Shown here: positions 1 to 11,163 of the stretch, in pieces | Layout of the letters: every line of letters begins with the position of its first letter | Position numbering within the stretch: position 1 is the stretch's first letter | Assembly (NCBI GenBank): GCA_903823025.1 | Contig: CAIJRK010000036.1 | Span: forward strand, 1-50,860 | Source: an uncultured beta proteobacterium | GTDB taxonomy: Bacteria; Pseudomonadota; Gammaproteobacteria; Burkholderiales; Burkholderiaceae_C | Length of the DNA stretch: 50,860 nt | Direction: 5' to 3' | The notes under the pieces: model-generated | Seen by the model: the letters and a program-made list of their open reading frames with translations, nothing else | Databases searched by the model: none | What the model was told of the DNA's origin: nothing | Translations under genes and position numbers: made by a program

Positions 1-2
1 AC

Positions 3-299
3 ACCAAAGGGGCGCTTTACGCCACCTTCCCACCAGAAGAGGCCCACCGACTGGCCAACAAAATCGAGATCAGGCACACGCCCAAGCATGGGTCATGGCT
101 CAACATTGCCGAACTGGAGTTCGCGGTTTTGGGTCGCACGGAGAGGATAGGCGATAAAGAGCAATTGCAACGCGAACTTGATGCGATTTGCGCGCACAGG
201 AACGTTGAGGCAAAACCCGTGCGCTGGCAATTCAACTTGAGTAAGGCACGCGAAAAAATGGCGTGGGTTTATCCTGAACTGGTTAAAAAATCAACTTGA
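3..299 (+). CDS. IS630-family transposase, C-terminal part (cut by window edge)
   Basis: An open frame from the window edge to the TGA at 297-299 encodes the last 98 residues of a DDE transposase. The motif HTPKHGSWLNIAELEF is the typical IS630 region around the third acidic residue (the final E of DDE), followed by the usual RNVEAKPVRWQF-like stretch near the C terminus. No start is visible because the gene begins upstream of the window, so completeness cannot be judged. It cuts and joins DNA to move its IS. The right IS end should lie in 300-331, just before ychF, but I cannot fix it without the left end. The family call is by motif recognition. Confidence 0.85.
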   Translation, partial: TKGALYATFPPEEAHRLANKIEIRHTPKHGSWLNIAELEFAVLGRTERIGDKEQLQRELDAICAHRNVEAKPVRWQFNLSKAREKMAWVYPELVKKST

Positions 300-331
300 C
301 TGTCTACTAGCCCATCCAGCGGTTTGAGCGC

Positions 332-1417
332 TTAAGAGCTGAACAGGAAGTTCATCACATCGCCATCCTTGACGACGTATTCTTTGCCTTCGCTGCGCAT
401 CTTGCCCGCATCTTTGGCCCCTTGTTCGCCTTTAAAAGTAATGAAATCTTCAAAGGCAATGGTTTGGGCGCGAATGTAGCCTTTCTCAAAGTCGGTGTGA
501 ATCACGCCGGCCGCTTGCGGGCCGGTGTCGCCCACATGAATCGTCCAGGCGCGCACTTCTTTGACGCCCGCTGTGAAGTAGGTTTGCAGACCCAGCAGCT
601 TGTAGGCGGCCATGATCAAGCGGTTTAAACCCGGCTCTTTCTGACCGATTTCAGCGAGGAACATCTGCTTGTCTTCGTCTTCCATATCCGCCATTTCGGC
701 TTCAATTTTGGCGCAGATGGCGACGACTGGGGCGTGTTGTGCTGCGGCGTAGGCGGTCAAACGGTCCAGAAACGGGTTGTTCTCGAAACCATCTTCGGCC
801 ACGTTGGCGACAAACATGGCGGGTTTGGCCGTGATCAGGAAAAACTGCGTCAGCAGCGGCAGCTCTTCTTTGCTGAAGTCCAGCGTGCGCACCGGCTTGG
901 CTTCGTTCAACGCCGCTTGGCATTTCTCCAAAATAGCAACCAGCTTGATGGATTCTTTATCACCCGAGCGTGCCGCTTTGGTCACGCGGTGCAAGGCTTT
1001 TTCAACCGCTTGCAAATCTGCCAGACACAACTCGGTCTGAATCACTTCCATGTCAGAGATCGGATCGACCTTGCCTGCGACGTGAATCACGTTGTCGTCT
1101 TCAAAGCAGCGCACCACGTTAATGATGGCGTCAGTTTCACGGATATGGGCTAAAAATTTGTTACCCAAACCTTCGCCCGTGCTGGCGCCGGCTACCAAAC
1201 CGGCAATATCGACAAACTCCACAATGGCGCGTTGCACCCGTTGCGGCTTAACAATCAGCGAGAGCGCGTCCAAGCGTGAATCCGGCACTTCAACAATACC
1301 CACATTAGGCTCGATAGTGCAAAAGGGATAGTTTTCGGCGGCGATGCCGGCCTTGGTCAGGGCGTTAAACAGCGTCGATTTACCGACGTTGGGCAAGCCA
1401 ACAATGCCACATTTCAT
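332..1417 (-). CDS. ychF: Redox-regulated ATPase/GTPase YchF
   Basis: 361 residues, the normal size for YchF (OLA1 homologue), a ribosome- and stress-linked P-loop NTPase that prefers ATP. The protein opens with [20 protein letters not shown], a P-loop of the Obg/YchF type (NVGKS). The switch region [12 protein letters not shown] and the [11 protein letters not shown]3 motif follow, and a TGS domain forms the C-terminal part (about residues 280-361). It is transcribed away from the UbiH-type gene; the 60-bp gap between them must hold both promoters, though none is clear. Its stop lies only about 30 bp from the end of the IS630 transposase, so the IS end sits very close to this gene without disrupting it. 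Confidence 0.97.
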   Translation of the reverse strand: MKCGIVGLPNVGKSTLFNALTKAGIAAENYPFCTIEPNVGIVEVPDSRLDALSLIVKPQRVQRAIVEFVDIAGLVAGASTGEGLGNKFLAHIRETDAIINVVRCFEDDNVIHVAGKVDPISDMEVIQTELCLADLQAVEKALHRVTKAARSGDKESIKLVAILEKCQAALNEAKPVRTLDFSKEELPLLTQFFLITAKPAMFVANVAEDGFENNPFLDRLTAYAAAQHAPVVAICAKIEAEMADMEDEDKQMFLAEIGQKEPGLNRLIMAAYKLLGLQTYFTAGVKEVRAWTIHVGDTGPQAAGVIHTDFEKGYIRAQTIAFEDFITFKGEQGAKDAGKMRSEGKEYVVKDGDVMNFLFSS

Positions 1418-1477
1418 TGAAAAATCCTCAAAAAATCTAGCCTTTTAGTGTATTCGATGCCTTCTACAATTCCGACC

Positions 1478-2608
1478 ATGACTCAATCCTTTGATATTTG
1501 CATTCGCGGCGGTGGCATTGTGGGCCGCACCTTGGCTTTGTTACTGGCGCGCGAGCGGCTGCGCGTGGGTCTGGTGTTGCACACACCCGAAACCCCCGCC
1601 CACCCAACGCCGCAGACAGTGGATGTGCGCGCCTATGCCTTGAACGCCAAGGCCCGTGCGCTGCTGGAATCGCTGCGCTGCTGGCCCGATGCACGCCACG
1701 CCACCGAAGTGTCAGCCATGCAAGTCAAAGGCGATGACGGCGGCGAGGTCAATTTTTCAGCAGCAGCGCTCCAAGTGCGTGGCCTAACCTGGATTGTGGA
1801 CGTGCCTGTGCTTGAAGCCCAACTGGCCGAAGCCGTGCGCTATCAGCCCTTGATTGAGCTACTCGACACCCCTCAGCCAGCCACCCTGACCGTCATTTGT
1901 GAAGGCAAAGCGAGTCAGACCCGCGCCGAGTTGGGCGTTAACTTTGCCATCACGCGCTATCCCCAAAGCGCCCTTGCCGCGCGCGTGAGCACCGATCAGT
2001 TGCATGGTCAAACCGCACGGCAGTGGTTTTCAAAACAGGATATTGTGGCTTTTTTGCCGCTGGAAGGACCACAGGGGAACGCGGTCGCCGTGGTTTGGTC
2101 GGCGCCCCATGCCAAGGCACAGGCACTGCTGGCGGCCAGTCCGGCTGATTTTTGCCAGCAACTTGACCAAGCCAGCGAAGGCTGTCTGGGGCCTCTGAAC
2201 CTGATCAGCGAACGCGCGGTCTGGCCCTTGCAAAAAGCGCAAGCGGATCACTGGACAGGTCGCCACGCAGGCCAAGCCTGGGCGTTGGCAGGTGATGCGG
2301 CACACAACGTGCATCCGCTGGCCGGGCAAGGCCTGAATTTAGGCCTGGCCGATGTGGCGACACTGGCTGCGCTGCTGCGTGAACGCGGCTACTGGCGCAC
2401 GGTGGACGACGCCCAACTGCTGCGCCGCTATGAACGCGCCCGCAAAGCTGACCTGCTCACCACGGGTGCCGCGATGGATGGTCTGCAACAATTGTTTTCA
2501 CAAGACAGCGCGCCGTGGCAGGCTGTGCGCAACTGGGGCATGAAGGGGTTTGAACGCAGTGGCCCGATCAAGCAATGGGTCGCACGGCAAGCCATGGGAT
2601 TCAAATAA
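1478..2608 (+). CDS. UbiH/UbiF/COQ6-family FAD-dependent monooxygenase
   Basis: 376 residues from the ATG at 1478; in-frame GTG (1448) and ATG (1457) codons upstream are possible but less likely, because the dinucleotide-binding motif (ICIRGGGIVGRTLALLLA) normally starts within the first ten residues. The C-terminal half carries GDAAHNVHPLAGQGLNLGLADV, the FAD-ribityl-binding GD motif of ubiquinone-ring hydroxylases. Enzymes of this family hydroxylate the benzoquinone ring during ubiquinone synthesis at the inner membrane. Which position (UbiH, UbiF, UbiI or UbiM) cannot be told from sequence alone. It is followed by about 117 bp without a gene and then dsbC, so it may be its own unit. Confidence 0.9.
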   Translation: MTQSFDICIRGGGIVGRTLALLLARERLRVGLVLHTPETPAHPTPQTVDVRAYALNAKARALLESLRCWPDARHATEVSAMQVKGDDGGEVNFSAAALQVRGLTWIVDVPVLEAQLAEAVRYQPLIELLDTPQPATLTVICEGKASQTRAELGVNFAITRYPQSALAARVSTDQLHGQTARQWFSKQDIVAFLPLEGPQGNAVAVVWSAPHAKAQALLAASPADFCQQLDQASEGCLGPLNLISERAVWPLQKAQADHWTGRHAGQAWALAGDAAHNVHPLAGQGLNLGLADVATLAALLRERGYWRTVDDAQLLRRYERARKADLLTTGAAMDGLQQLFSQDSAPWQAVRNWGMKGFERSGPIKQWVARQAMGFK

Positions 2609-2650
2609 TGAATGGAATAAATAAATTAATGACTCTGAGATTCCAATCTG

Positions 2651-2666
2651 CCGCCAACTTTGGCGG
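2651..2666. other. Short hairpin in the ubiH-like/dsbC gap
   Basis: CCGCCAA and TTGGCGG form a 7-bp perfect inverted repeat with a 2-nt centre (4 nt if the last pair is open). It lies 43 bp after the stop of the hydroxylase gene. No T-run follows, so it is not a standard intrinsic terminator; it may be a 3'-end stabilising hairpin or chance. The rest of 2609-2725 shows nothing clear. Confidence 0.3.
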
Positions 2667-2725
2667 TCAGCCCGTTAATCCACACGCCAGAGAAGATGGC
2701 TCAATTTTTCTACGATGACATCACA

Positions 2726-3484
2726 ATGCCAAAAATAATTTCCCTGAAACGGACACTTTCAAGCAAAACTGGTTGGCTAAAAAAGATGCTGATTGCCGCC
2801 CTGTTAACGACCACGTTTGGTGCCATCGCCCAAGAGGCCGCCATTCGTAAAAATCTGGGCGAACGCATTCCACAACTGAGCAAAATCGACGAAGTCACAA
2901 AAACCCCGATGGCAGGCCTGTTTGAAATTCGTGTCAATGACACCGAAATTTATTACACCGATGCCAAAGGCAACTTTTTGATTCAGGGCAATTTGATTGA
3001 TACCCAACAGCGACGTAACTTAACGGAAGAACGGGTGGACAAGTTAACCGCCATCCGCTTTGACGCCTTGCCCCTTAAAGACGCTTTTACCATCGTGCGC
3101 GGCAACGGCAAACGCAAAATGGCCGTTTTTGAAGACCCCAACTGCGGCTACTGCAAAAAGTTTGAACGTGAGCTGCAAAAAGTGGACAACGTGACGATCC
3201 ACATGTTTTTGTACCCCATTCTCGGCGCCGATTCGCTGGAAAAATCCAAACATATCTGGTGCGCCAAAGACAAAACCAAAGCCTGGCAGGACTGGATGGT
3301 GCGCGACCAAACCCCGGCTGTCGCCAGTTGTGACACCGCCGCCCTTGAGCGTAACGTTGAACTGGGGCACAAACACAAAATTACCGGCACGCCGACCCTG
3401 ATCTTCATCGACGGCGCGCGCATTCCGGGCGCTATCGGTGCCGCCGAAGTCGAAAAACATCTCGCTGAAGCCAAAGCGCCATGA
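2726..3484 (+). CDS. dsbC: Periplasmic disulfide isomerase DsbC
   Basis: 252 residues. The N terminus has a Lys-rich n-region and a hydrophobic core ending in TTFGAIAQ, a Sec signal peptide; ATG 2786 inside it would give a shorter signal. Residues about 40-110 resemble the DsbC dimerisation domain, and the thioredoxin domain holds the active site C140-G-Y-C143 within FEDPNCGYCKKFE, then a second Cys pair and the cis-Pro segment TGTPTLIF. DsbC reshuffles wrong disulfides in the periplasm and is kept reduced by DsbD. Its stop overlaps the start of the M61 peptidase gene (ATGA at 3481-3484), so the two are probably translationally coupled. Confidence 0.93.
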   Translation: MPKIISLKRTLSSKTGWLKKMLIAALLTTTFGAIAQEAAIRKNLGERIPQLSKIDEVTKTPMAGLFEIRVNDTEIYYTDAKGNFLIQGNLIDTQQRRNLTEERVDKLTAIRFDALPLKDAFTIVRGNGKRKMAVFEDPNCGYCKKFERELQKVDNVTIHMFLYPILGADSLEKSKHIWCAKDKTKAWQDWMVRDQTPAVASCDTAALERNVELGHKHKITGTPTLIFIDGARIPGAIGAAEVEKHLAEAKAP

Positions 3485-5283
3485 AGACTGTTGGCATTCA
3501 CTACCAAGTGCAGGTGCTCGACCTGCACGCCCACCTGTTCTTGGTCACTTTGACGATTGCCCGGCCTGCCGCCGGCCAGCGCGTGAGTTTGCCTGTGTGG
3601 ATTCCGGGCAGTTATCTGGTGCGCGAGTTTTCCAAAAACCTGCAACGTCTGCAAGCCCGCCAAGACGACCAGTCGATTGCTGTCATGCAGCGGGACAAGT
3701 GCAGCTGGCAAGTGGACAGCGCGCCCGGCAAGCCGCTCATCTTCAGCTACGAAATTTATGCTTTTGATAACTCGGTGCGCACCGCCTGGCTGGACGCCGC
3801 ACGGGGTTTCTTCAACGGCACCAGTCTATTTTTGCAAGTGGCAGATCAGCAAGACACGCCCCATGCGCTAGAGCTGCTCATTGACAAAACCCCGGCGCAT
3901 TGGCAAGTCGCCACTGGCTTGACCGCGCACAAAATCAACGCCAACGGCTTTGGCACTTATCGCGCTGCCAACTACGACGAACTGGTGGACTGCCCGGTTG
4001 AAATGGGCCTCTTTTGGCGCGGCTCTTTTGTAGCGGGCGGCCTGCCACACCAGTTGGTCGTCACGGGCGCACCGCCCAGTTTTGATGGCGCGCGCCTGTT
4101 GGCCGACACCCAAACCATCTGTGAAGCAGAAATCAGGTTTTGGCACGGCACCGAGGCCGACACCCGCGCCAGCCACAAGCCACCACATCAAAACTACCTC
4201 TTTATGCTCAACGCTGTTGATAACGGCTACGGCGGCCTGGAGCACCGCAACTCAACCGCTTTGATCTGCACGCGCCAAGACTTGCCGCGCTTGAGTCAAG
4301 CGGTGACCACGACAGAAACAAAGCCCAAACAGCCCGAGTCGTACACCACCTTGTTGGGCCTCATCAGTCATGAGTACTTCCACACCTGGAACGTCAAACG
4401 ACTGCGCCCGGCTGAGTTTTCCCGCTACGACTATGCCCAGGAAAACTACACCCAGCTGCTCTGGTTTTTTGAAGGTTTCACCAGTTATTACGATGATTTG
4501 TTGTTGCGTCGCGCCGGTCTGATTGACGACAACGCCTACCTGAAACTGCTCACCAAAACGATCAACCAAGTGCTGCAAACGCCAGGCCGTGACGTGCAAA
4601 GCGTCGCGCAATCGAGCTTTGACGCCTGGGTTAAATACTACCGGGCTGACGAGAACACGCCCAATGCCACCGTCAGCTACTACACCAAGGGTGCGCTGGT
4701 CGCCCTGTGTCTTGACCTGACGCTGCGCCAGGAAGGTAAAACTAACCTTGACGCCGTCATGCGCGCCTTGTGGCAGCGATGCCAGGGCGGGCCGATGACA
4801 CAGGACGATTTATCCAGCGTACTGACCGACCTCGGTGGTCGCTCGTTTGCCACAGAACTCGCCCACTGGGTGCACGGCACCGCCGACCTGCCCGTCAAGC
4901 CTTTGTTGCAAGCACAAGGCCTCACCGTGCATGAAGAACCCGCCCAACTCGCCCAACGACTTGGTCTGCGTGTAACCGAGCACAACGGAATTCATCTCAA
5001 AATTGTGTTGCGAGGTGGCGCCGCCGAGCAAGCAGGCTTTGCAGCGGGCGACGAATGGCTGGGTCTTGACGTAGGCACAGACCCGTCAGCGACGCACTGG
5101 CGCCTGTCAAAGCTTGACGATGTGCTGCTGTATGCCGGCAGTGCCACGCAAATGAGCGCGTTGGTGGCTCGCGACAAGCGCCTGCTCAAGCTGTCACTCA
5201 CCCTGCCAGAGTCAGTCACCAGTTGGCGACTGACAGTCTGTGAGCCTCAACAGACTGACCTTTGGCTCAATCAACCCCTTTAA
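3481..5283 (+). CDS. M61-family (glycyl aminopeptidase-like) metallopeptidase with PDZ domain
   Basis: 600 residues. The zinc-binding motif HEYFH lies at residues 297-301 within [15 protein letters not shown], and the third ligand is probably the Glu of [13 protein letters not shown] about 34 residues later; both are hallmarks of family M61. The N-terminal half is the beta-rich M61 domain, and residues about 490-590 look like a PDZ domain ([15 protein letters not shown]...[15 protein letters not shown]). No signal peptide is visible, so it is probably cytoplasmic. Family members release N-terminal Gly/Ala from peptides; the true substrate is unknown. The ATGA overlap with dsbC indicates an operon. 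The enoyl-CoA hydratase gene begins 16 bp after the stop. Confidence 0.9.
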   Translation: MKTVGIHYQVQVLDLHAHLFLVTLTIARPAAGQRVSLPVWIPGSYLVREFSKNLQRLQARQDDQSIAVMQRDKCSWQVDSAPGKPLIFSYEIYAFDNSVRTAWLDAARGFFNGTSLFLQVADQQDTPHALELLIDKTPAHWQVATGLTAHKINANGFGTYRAANYDELVDCPVEMGLFWRGSFVAGGLPHQLVVTGAPPSFDGARLLADTQTICEAEIRFWHGTEADTRASHKPPHQNYLFMLNAVDNGYGGLEHRNSTALICTRQDLPRLSQAVTTTETKPKQPESYTTLLGLISHEYFHTWNVKRLRPAEFSRYDYAQENYTQLLWFFEGFTSYYDDLLLRRAGLIDDNAYLKLLTKTINQVLQTPGRDVQSVAQSSFDAWVKYYRADENTPNATVSYYTKGALVALCLDLTLRQEGKTNLDAVMRALWQRCQGGPMTQDDLSSVLTDLGGRSFATELAHWVHGTADLPVKPLLQAQGLTVHEEPAQLAQRLGLRVTEHNGIHLKIVLRGGAAEQAGFAAGDEWLGLDVGTDPSATHWRLSKLDDVLLYAGSATQMSALVARDKRLLKLSLTLPESVTSWRLTVCEPQQTDLWLNQPL

Positions 5284-5299
5284 ACCGATGGAGAATTTA

Positions 5300-6079
5300 A
5301 TGACTTTTGAACTGATTAACGTCCACACCGAAGCCGACAAAGTGGGGGTCATCACCCTGAATCGTCCCAAGCAACTCAACGCACTCAACGATCAGCTCAT
5401 GACAGAGCTGGGCGCCGCGCTGCAAGCCTTCGATGCGGACCCCGCCATCGGCTGCATGATCATCACCGGCAGCGAAAAAGCCTTTGCCGCCGGGGCCGAC
5501 ATTGGTGCCATGGCGAACCTGACCTTTGCCGAGGCCTACAAAGGGGACTTCATCACCCGCAACTGGGAGCAAATCCGCAGCGTGCGCAAACCCGTTATTG
5601 CCGCTGTCAGTGGTTTTGCGTTGGGTGGCGGCTGTGAGCTGGCAATGATGTGCGACTTCATCATCGCCGCTGACAACGCCAAGTTTGGGCAACCTGAAAT
5701 CAAACTAGGCATCATTCCAGGCGCGGGCGGCACGCAACGCCTGCCACGCGCCGTCAGTAAAGCCAAAGCCATGGATATGGCCCTGACCGGACGCATGATG
5801 GACGCCGCCGAGGCCGAGCGCGCCGGTTTGGTGAGCCGCGTGGTGCCCCTTGAAAAACTCATGGAAGAAGCGCTAGGCGCCGCCTTGATGATCAGCGACT
5901 ACTCGCAAATGGCCACCATGGCAGCCAAAGAGTCGGTGAACCGGGCTTATGAAGGCACGCTGAACGACGGCATTATGTTTGAACGCCGCCTGTTCCACGC
6001 CTTGTTTGCCACTGAGGATCAAAAGGAAGGCATGAATGCTTTCGTTGAAAAACGTAAAGCCCGGTTTTTGAACCAATAA
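5300..6079 (+). CDS. Enoyl-CoA hydratase (crotonase family)
   Basis: 259 residues, standard crotonase length. The ATG at 5300 is chosen because a GGAGA sits just upstream at 5290-5294; the ATG at 5288 lacks such a site. The oxyanion-hole segments are [10 protein letters not shown] and [16 protein letters not shown], and [17 protein letters not shown] carries a conserved catalytic Glu; both acidic residues of true hydratases appear present. It hydrates trans-2-enoyl-CoA in beta-oxidation or aromatic-acid degradation. Close to PaaF/EchA8-type proteins, but the substrate cannot be assigned. It is last in the dsbC - M61 - hydratase run and directly precedes a tRNA gene. Confidence 0.93.
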   Translation: MTFELINVHTEADKVGVITLNRPKQLNALNDQLMTELGAALQAFDADPAIGCMIITGSEKAFAAGADIGAMANLTFAEAYKGDFITRNWEQIRSVRKPVIAAVSGFALGGGCELAMMCDFIIAADNAKFGQPEIKLGIIPGAGGTQRLPRAVSKAKAMDMALTGRMMDAAEAERAGLVSRVVPLEKLMEEALGAALMISDYSQMATMAAKESVNRAYEGTLNDGIMFERRLFHALFATEDQKEGMNAFVEKRKARFLNQ

Positions 6080-6085
6080 ATTGGT

Positions 6086-6091
6086 TATAAT
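6086..6091 (+). promoter_or_regulatory. -10 box of the tRNA-Met gene
   Basis: A perfect TATAAT ends 9 bp before the first base of the tRNA, at the right distance for a start just upstream of the mature 5' end. No good -35 is seen at 16-18 bp spacing. The hydratase stop codon lies immediately upstream. Confidence 0.65.
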
Positions 6092-6100
6092 TTGCGGCTT

Positions 6101-6177
6101 GGCGCTTTAGCTCAGTTGGTTAGAGCAGTGGAATCATAATCCATTTGTCCGCGGTTCGAATCCGTGAAGCGCCACCA
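6101..6177 (+). tRNA. tRNA-Met (anticodon CAU), probably elongator
   Basis: A full 77-nt cloverleaf with encoded CCA. The acceptor GGCGCTT pairs with AAGCGCC, the D-stem is GCTC/GAGC, the anticodon stem GTGGA/TCCAT encloses loop ATCATAA (anticodon CAT), and the T-arm is CGCGG-TTCGAAT-CCGTG. The G1-C72 pair rules out initiator tRNA. CAU could also belong to the lysidine-modified isoleucine tRNA; overall similarity to betaproteobacterial elongator Met tRNAs favours Met, but this is judged by eye. Confidence 0.95.
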
Positions 6178-6181
6178 AAAT

Positions 6182-6221
6182 AAAAGCCTCTTACCGATAA
6201 TTTATGGGTAAGAGGCTTTTT
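6182..6221. terminator. Strong intrinsic terminator, works on both strands
   Basis: AAAAGCCTCTTACC (6182-6195) pairs perfectly with GGTAAGAGGCTTTT (6207-6220) around an 11-nt loop, giving a 14-bp stem with A/T tracts on both sides. It ends the tRNA transcript on the plus strand and the dehydratase operon (stop at 6233) on the minus strand. Confidence 0.93.
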
Positions 6222-6232
6222 GCGTTAGGGCT

Positions 6233-8191
<1,959 letters not shown>

Positions 8192-8243
8192 TAGGCTTGT
8201 CTGAGCACCGGGTTGTTACTTTTGACATGAAAAGCACATCGAC

Positions 8244-8813
8244 TCAATGCGAGACGCCCTCCCGGCGCAGCACCTTGACCAGGGTCATCCACAAAATTTG
8301 AATATCAAACCTTAGCGACTGACGCGCCAGATAGACGGCATCGAGCTTGACTTTGTCTGCAATAGGCAGTTCATCGCGCCCGTTCACCTGTGCCCAGCCG
8401 GTCAGGCCTGGTACCAGCGCCTGCACGCCTTGGCGGGTGCGCAAAGCGATCAAGTCGTGCTGGTTAAACAAGGCAGGGCGCGGCCCTACAAAGCTCATCT
8501 CACCCTTAATAATGCTCCACAGCTGCGGCAGCTCATCGAGACTGCTTTGACGCAAAAAGCCACCCACCGGGGTGAGGTAGCGATCAGGGTCGTTCAACAA
8601 ATGCGTCGCCACTGCGGGCGTGCCTGTTTGCATACTGCGAAACTTGGGCATTCTGAATATCTGGTTGTTGCGGCCTACCCGATCCGACCAATACAAAACC
8701 GGCCCTTTGGAGGTCAAACGCACCAAAAGAGCGACCAGCAAGACAGGCAAGCACAAAACAAGACTGGCAAAGCCCGCCAGTAGGAGGTCAAAAATTCTTT
8801 TTATACGCATCAT
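8244..8813 (-). CDS. Small phosphoglycosyl transferase (PglC/WcaJ-type initiating enzyme)
   Basis: 189 residues, the minimal monotopic PGT size (PglC-like), without the multi-spanning N-terminal region of WcaJ/WbaP. One re-entrant hydrophobic helix occupies residues about 8-33 (LLLAGFASLVLCLPVLLVALLV). The catalytic Asp-Glu pair is in QSSLDELPQLW, followed by MSFVGPRPAL and PGLTGWAQVNGRD, all conserved. It moves a sugar-1-phosphate from UDP-sugar to undecaprenyl phosphate in the inner membrane. With the dehydratase downstream it forms the first two steps of a diNAcBac/QuiNAc-like or O-unit pathway; no aminotransferase, acetyltransferase, flippase or polymerase is in the window. Two adjacent ATG codons (8813, 8810) are possible starts. 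Confidence 0.93.
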   Translation of the reverse strand: MMRIKRIFDLLLAGFASLVLCLPVLLVALLVRLTSKGPVLYWSDRVGRNNQIFRMPKFRSMQTGTPAVATHLLNDPDRYLTPVGGFLRQSSLDELPQLWSIIKGEMSFVGPRPALFNQHDLIALRTRQGVQALVPGLTGWAQVNGRDELPIADKVKLDAVYLARQSLRFDIQILWMTLVKVLRREGVSH

Positions 8814-8904
8814 GGATTAAGCGGGTGGCAAAAGCAGCAGGGGCGATCAGCGAAGCGCTGAAAAGCGTCTAGCGGCTGCGCTTGACCCACTATAAAACTC
8901 AAAA

Positions 8905-9642
8905 TCAGACCGTCAAAGTAGCGCCGGCGCCACCAAATCGACGATCACGGGCGCCATACGAGTGAATCGCCTGATCCAGCTCATAGGCTGTAAAACTGGG
9001 CCACAGCACATCGGTGAAATACAGCTCGGTATAAGCCAACTGCCACAGCATGAAGTTGCTAACGCGTGATTCGCCACCCGTGCGAATGAGCAACTCGGGG
9101 TCGGGTGCGTAGGGAAGCCCGAGATGAACACTTAAGTCGGCCTCTGTCAGCGCCTCGACCGACTCCGTGGGATGGGCGACTTGCCACGCTTTAACGGCTT
9201 GCACCACGTCTTGACGACCCCCGTAGTTGGCCGCAATGGTGAGCGTCAGCGTGGTGTTGTGAGCGGTTTGCGCCTGTGCGTCGCCAATCAAAGCCTGAAT
9301 ACGCGTATCAAAACCGGCTATATCGCCCACCACTTTAAGACACACGCCTTTGGCATTCATGCTTTTAACTTCTTTTTTAAGATACAAAGCCAGCAAGCCC
9401 ATCAGGCTGGAGACTTCATCTTGCGGACGCCGCCAGTTTTCCGTACTGAAAGCAAACAAGGTGAGGTAGCGCACTCCGCGTTCCGCACAGGCTTTCACAA
9501 TGTTGCGCACCTGACGCGCGCCGCTGGCATGACCCAGCGCGACCGGCAAACTGTATTTCTTGGCCCAACGCCGATTGCCGTCCATGATGATGGCAATGTG
9601 CTGCGGGGTAGGGTTTTTAACGACGGATGAAGCGCTAGACAT
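8905..9642 (-). CDS. uppS: Undecaprenyl diphosphate synthase (UppS/IspU)
   Basis: 245 residues. The signature HIAIIMDGNRRWAKK (substrate-binding Asp near residue 21) and the C-terminal PDPELLIRTGGESRVSNFMLWQLAYTE-like block, given here by its ends only, with the RxGGE...SNF...WQ pattern, identify a cis-prenyltransferase. It condenses eight IPP units on FPP to give C55-PP, the carrier for peptidoglycan and O-antigen. In many Burkholderiales uppS heads the uppS-cdsA-dxr-rseP-bamA run; here the gene after it is a phosphoglycosyl transferase, so it is either relocated or a second copy. The 91-bp gap to the transferase gene shows no obvious terminator. Confidence 0.95.
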   Translation of the reverse strand: MSSASSVVKNPTPQHIAIIMDGNRRWAKKYSLPVALGHASGARQVRNIVKACAERGVRYLTLFAFSTENWRRPQDEVSSLMGLLALYLKKEVKSMNAKGVCLKVVGDIAGFDTRIQALIGDAQAQTAHNTTLTLTIAANYGGRQDVVQAVKAWQVAHPTESVEALTEADLSVHLGLPYAPDPELLIRTGGESRVSNFMLWQLAYTELYFTDVLWPSFTAYELDQAIHSYGARDRRFGGAGATLTV

Positions 9643-9822
9643 ACTTGTATTTGCTGACTTATTATTAATCTAATGTGAATGGCTACTTAAACTTCTGTCT
9701 TGAATTTCGGGCTTGACTTTACCGCATTGTGGGTATCACCAAACTAACTTCTCAACTCAAGCGCCGGTAAAATACCCGTTTGCCCACAGCCTGTGGAAAA
9801 CACCATAAACCGCTGAACCCCT

Positions 9823-11157
9823 ATGTCTAAAAAAGTATTTATCAAAACCTTCGGCTGTCAGATGAACGAGTACGACTCGGGCAAGATGGTCGATGTGTTG
9901 CAAGCCGCTCAAGGTTACGAGCCGACTGACAACGTCGAAGAAGCCGACCTCATTTTATTCAACACCTGCTCCGTGCGCGAGAAGGCGCAAGAGAAGGTTT
10001 TTTCTGATCTGGGCCGCGTCAAACACCTGAAGAAAAAAGGCGTGTTGATTGGCGTCGGCGGTTGTGTGGCCAGCCAGGAAGGCGCGGCAATTATTGAACG
10101 CGCACCGTATGTCGATGTGGTGTTTGGCCCGCAAACCTTGCACCGACTGCCACAGATGCTGGCGGCGCGTGAGCTGCAAAACCGCTCACAAGTGGACATC
10201 AGCTTTCCTGAAATCGAGAAGTTTGACCACTTGCCGCCGGCACGGGTCGAAGGTGCCACCGCCTTTGTGAGCATCATGGAAGGCTGCTCCAAATACTGCA
10301 GTTACTGCGTCGTGCCTTACACCCGGGGCGAAGAGGTTTCGCGGCCTTTTGAAGATGTGTTGGTCGAGGTGGCTGGTTTGGCCGATCAAGGGGTGAAAGA
10401 AGTCACGCTGCTGGGTCAAAACGTGAATGCCTACCGCGCCCGCATGATCAGCGATGCGGCGTCAATCACTGCGGAAATGGCCGACTTTGCCACGCTGCTG
10501 GACTATGTGGCCGACATTCCGGGCATTGAGCGCATTCGTTACATGACGAGTCACCCCAACGAGTTCACACCGTCGCTGATTGCCGCTTACGAGAAGATTC
10601 CCAAATTGGTGAGTCATTTGCATTTGCCGGTGCAGCACGGCTCAGATCGAATTTTGATGGCGATGAAACGCGGCTATACCGCGATGGAGTTCAAATCAAC
10701 TGTGCGCAAACTGCGCGCCATCCGGCCTGACATGGCGATGAGCAGCGACTTTATTGTCGGTTTTCCGGGTGAAACTGAAGACGACTTCGGCAAGCTGATG
10801 AAGCTGATTGATGATGTCGGGTTTGACAACTCGTTCAGCTTTATTTTCAGCCCGCGCCCCGGCACGCCGGCGGCCAATCTGCATGACGACACGCCACATG
10901 AGGTGAAACTGCGCCGTCTGCAACATCTGCAATCGGTCATCAACGCCAGCATCAAGCGCATTTCTGAAAGCCGCTTGAACACGGTGCAACGGATTTTGGT
11001 GGAAGGCCCGTCCAAGCGCGATGCGGCTGAACTGATGGGGCGCACCGAGTGCAACCGGGTGGTTAACTTTGTCGGGCAACCTGAGCTGGTCGGGCAGTTG
11101 GTGAACGTGAAAATTACCGAAACGCGCAGCTATTCGCTACGCGGTGATCTGGTGTAA
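9823..11157 (+). CDS. miaB: tRNA-2-methylthio-N6-dimethylallyladenosine synthase MiaB
   Basis: 444 residues. The N-terminal MTTase domain has the three cluster Cys ([28 protein letters not shown]). The radical-SAM motif CSKYCSYC (Cx3Cx2C) lies near residue 155 in [20 protein letters not shown], and a TRAM domain forms the end. MiaB adds the methylthio group to i6A37 of tRNAs reading UNN codons. It is divergent from uppS with a 180-bp gap; TAAAAT at 9768-9773 could be a -10 but no -35 is convincing. It converges on ffh, with only 6 bp between the two stops and no terminator hairpin. Confidence 0.97.
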   Translation: MSKKVFIKTFGCQMNEYDSGKMVDVLQAAQGYEPTDNVEEADLILFNTCSVREKAQEKVFSDLGRVKHLKKKGVLIGVGGCVASQEGAAIIERAPYVDVVFGPQTLHRLPQMLAARELQNRSQVDISFPEIEKFDHLPPARVEGATAFVSIMEGCSKYCSYCVVPYTRGEEVSRPFEDVLVEVAGLADQGVKEVTLLGQNVNAYRARMISDAASITAEMADFATLLDYVADIPGIERIRYMTSHPNEFTPSLIAAYEKIPKLVSHLHLPVQHGSDRILMAMKRGYTAMEFKSTVRKLRAIRPDMAMSSDFIVGFPGETEDDFGKLMKLIDDVGFDNSFSFIFSPRPGTPAANLHDDTPHEVKLRRLQHLQSVINASIKRISESRLNTVQRILVEGPSKRDAAELMGRTECNRVVNFVGQPELVGQLVNVKITETRSYSLRGDLV

Positions 11158-11163
11158 GTCAGA

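Noticed and set aside
6101..6177. tRNA-Met as an integration site for a genomic island
   Set aside because: No second copy of the tRNA 3' end and no integrase in the window; the following genes are separated by a normal terminator.
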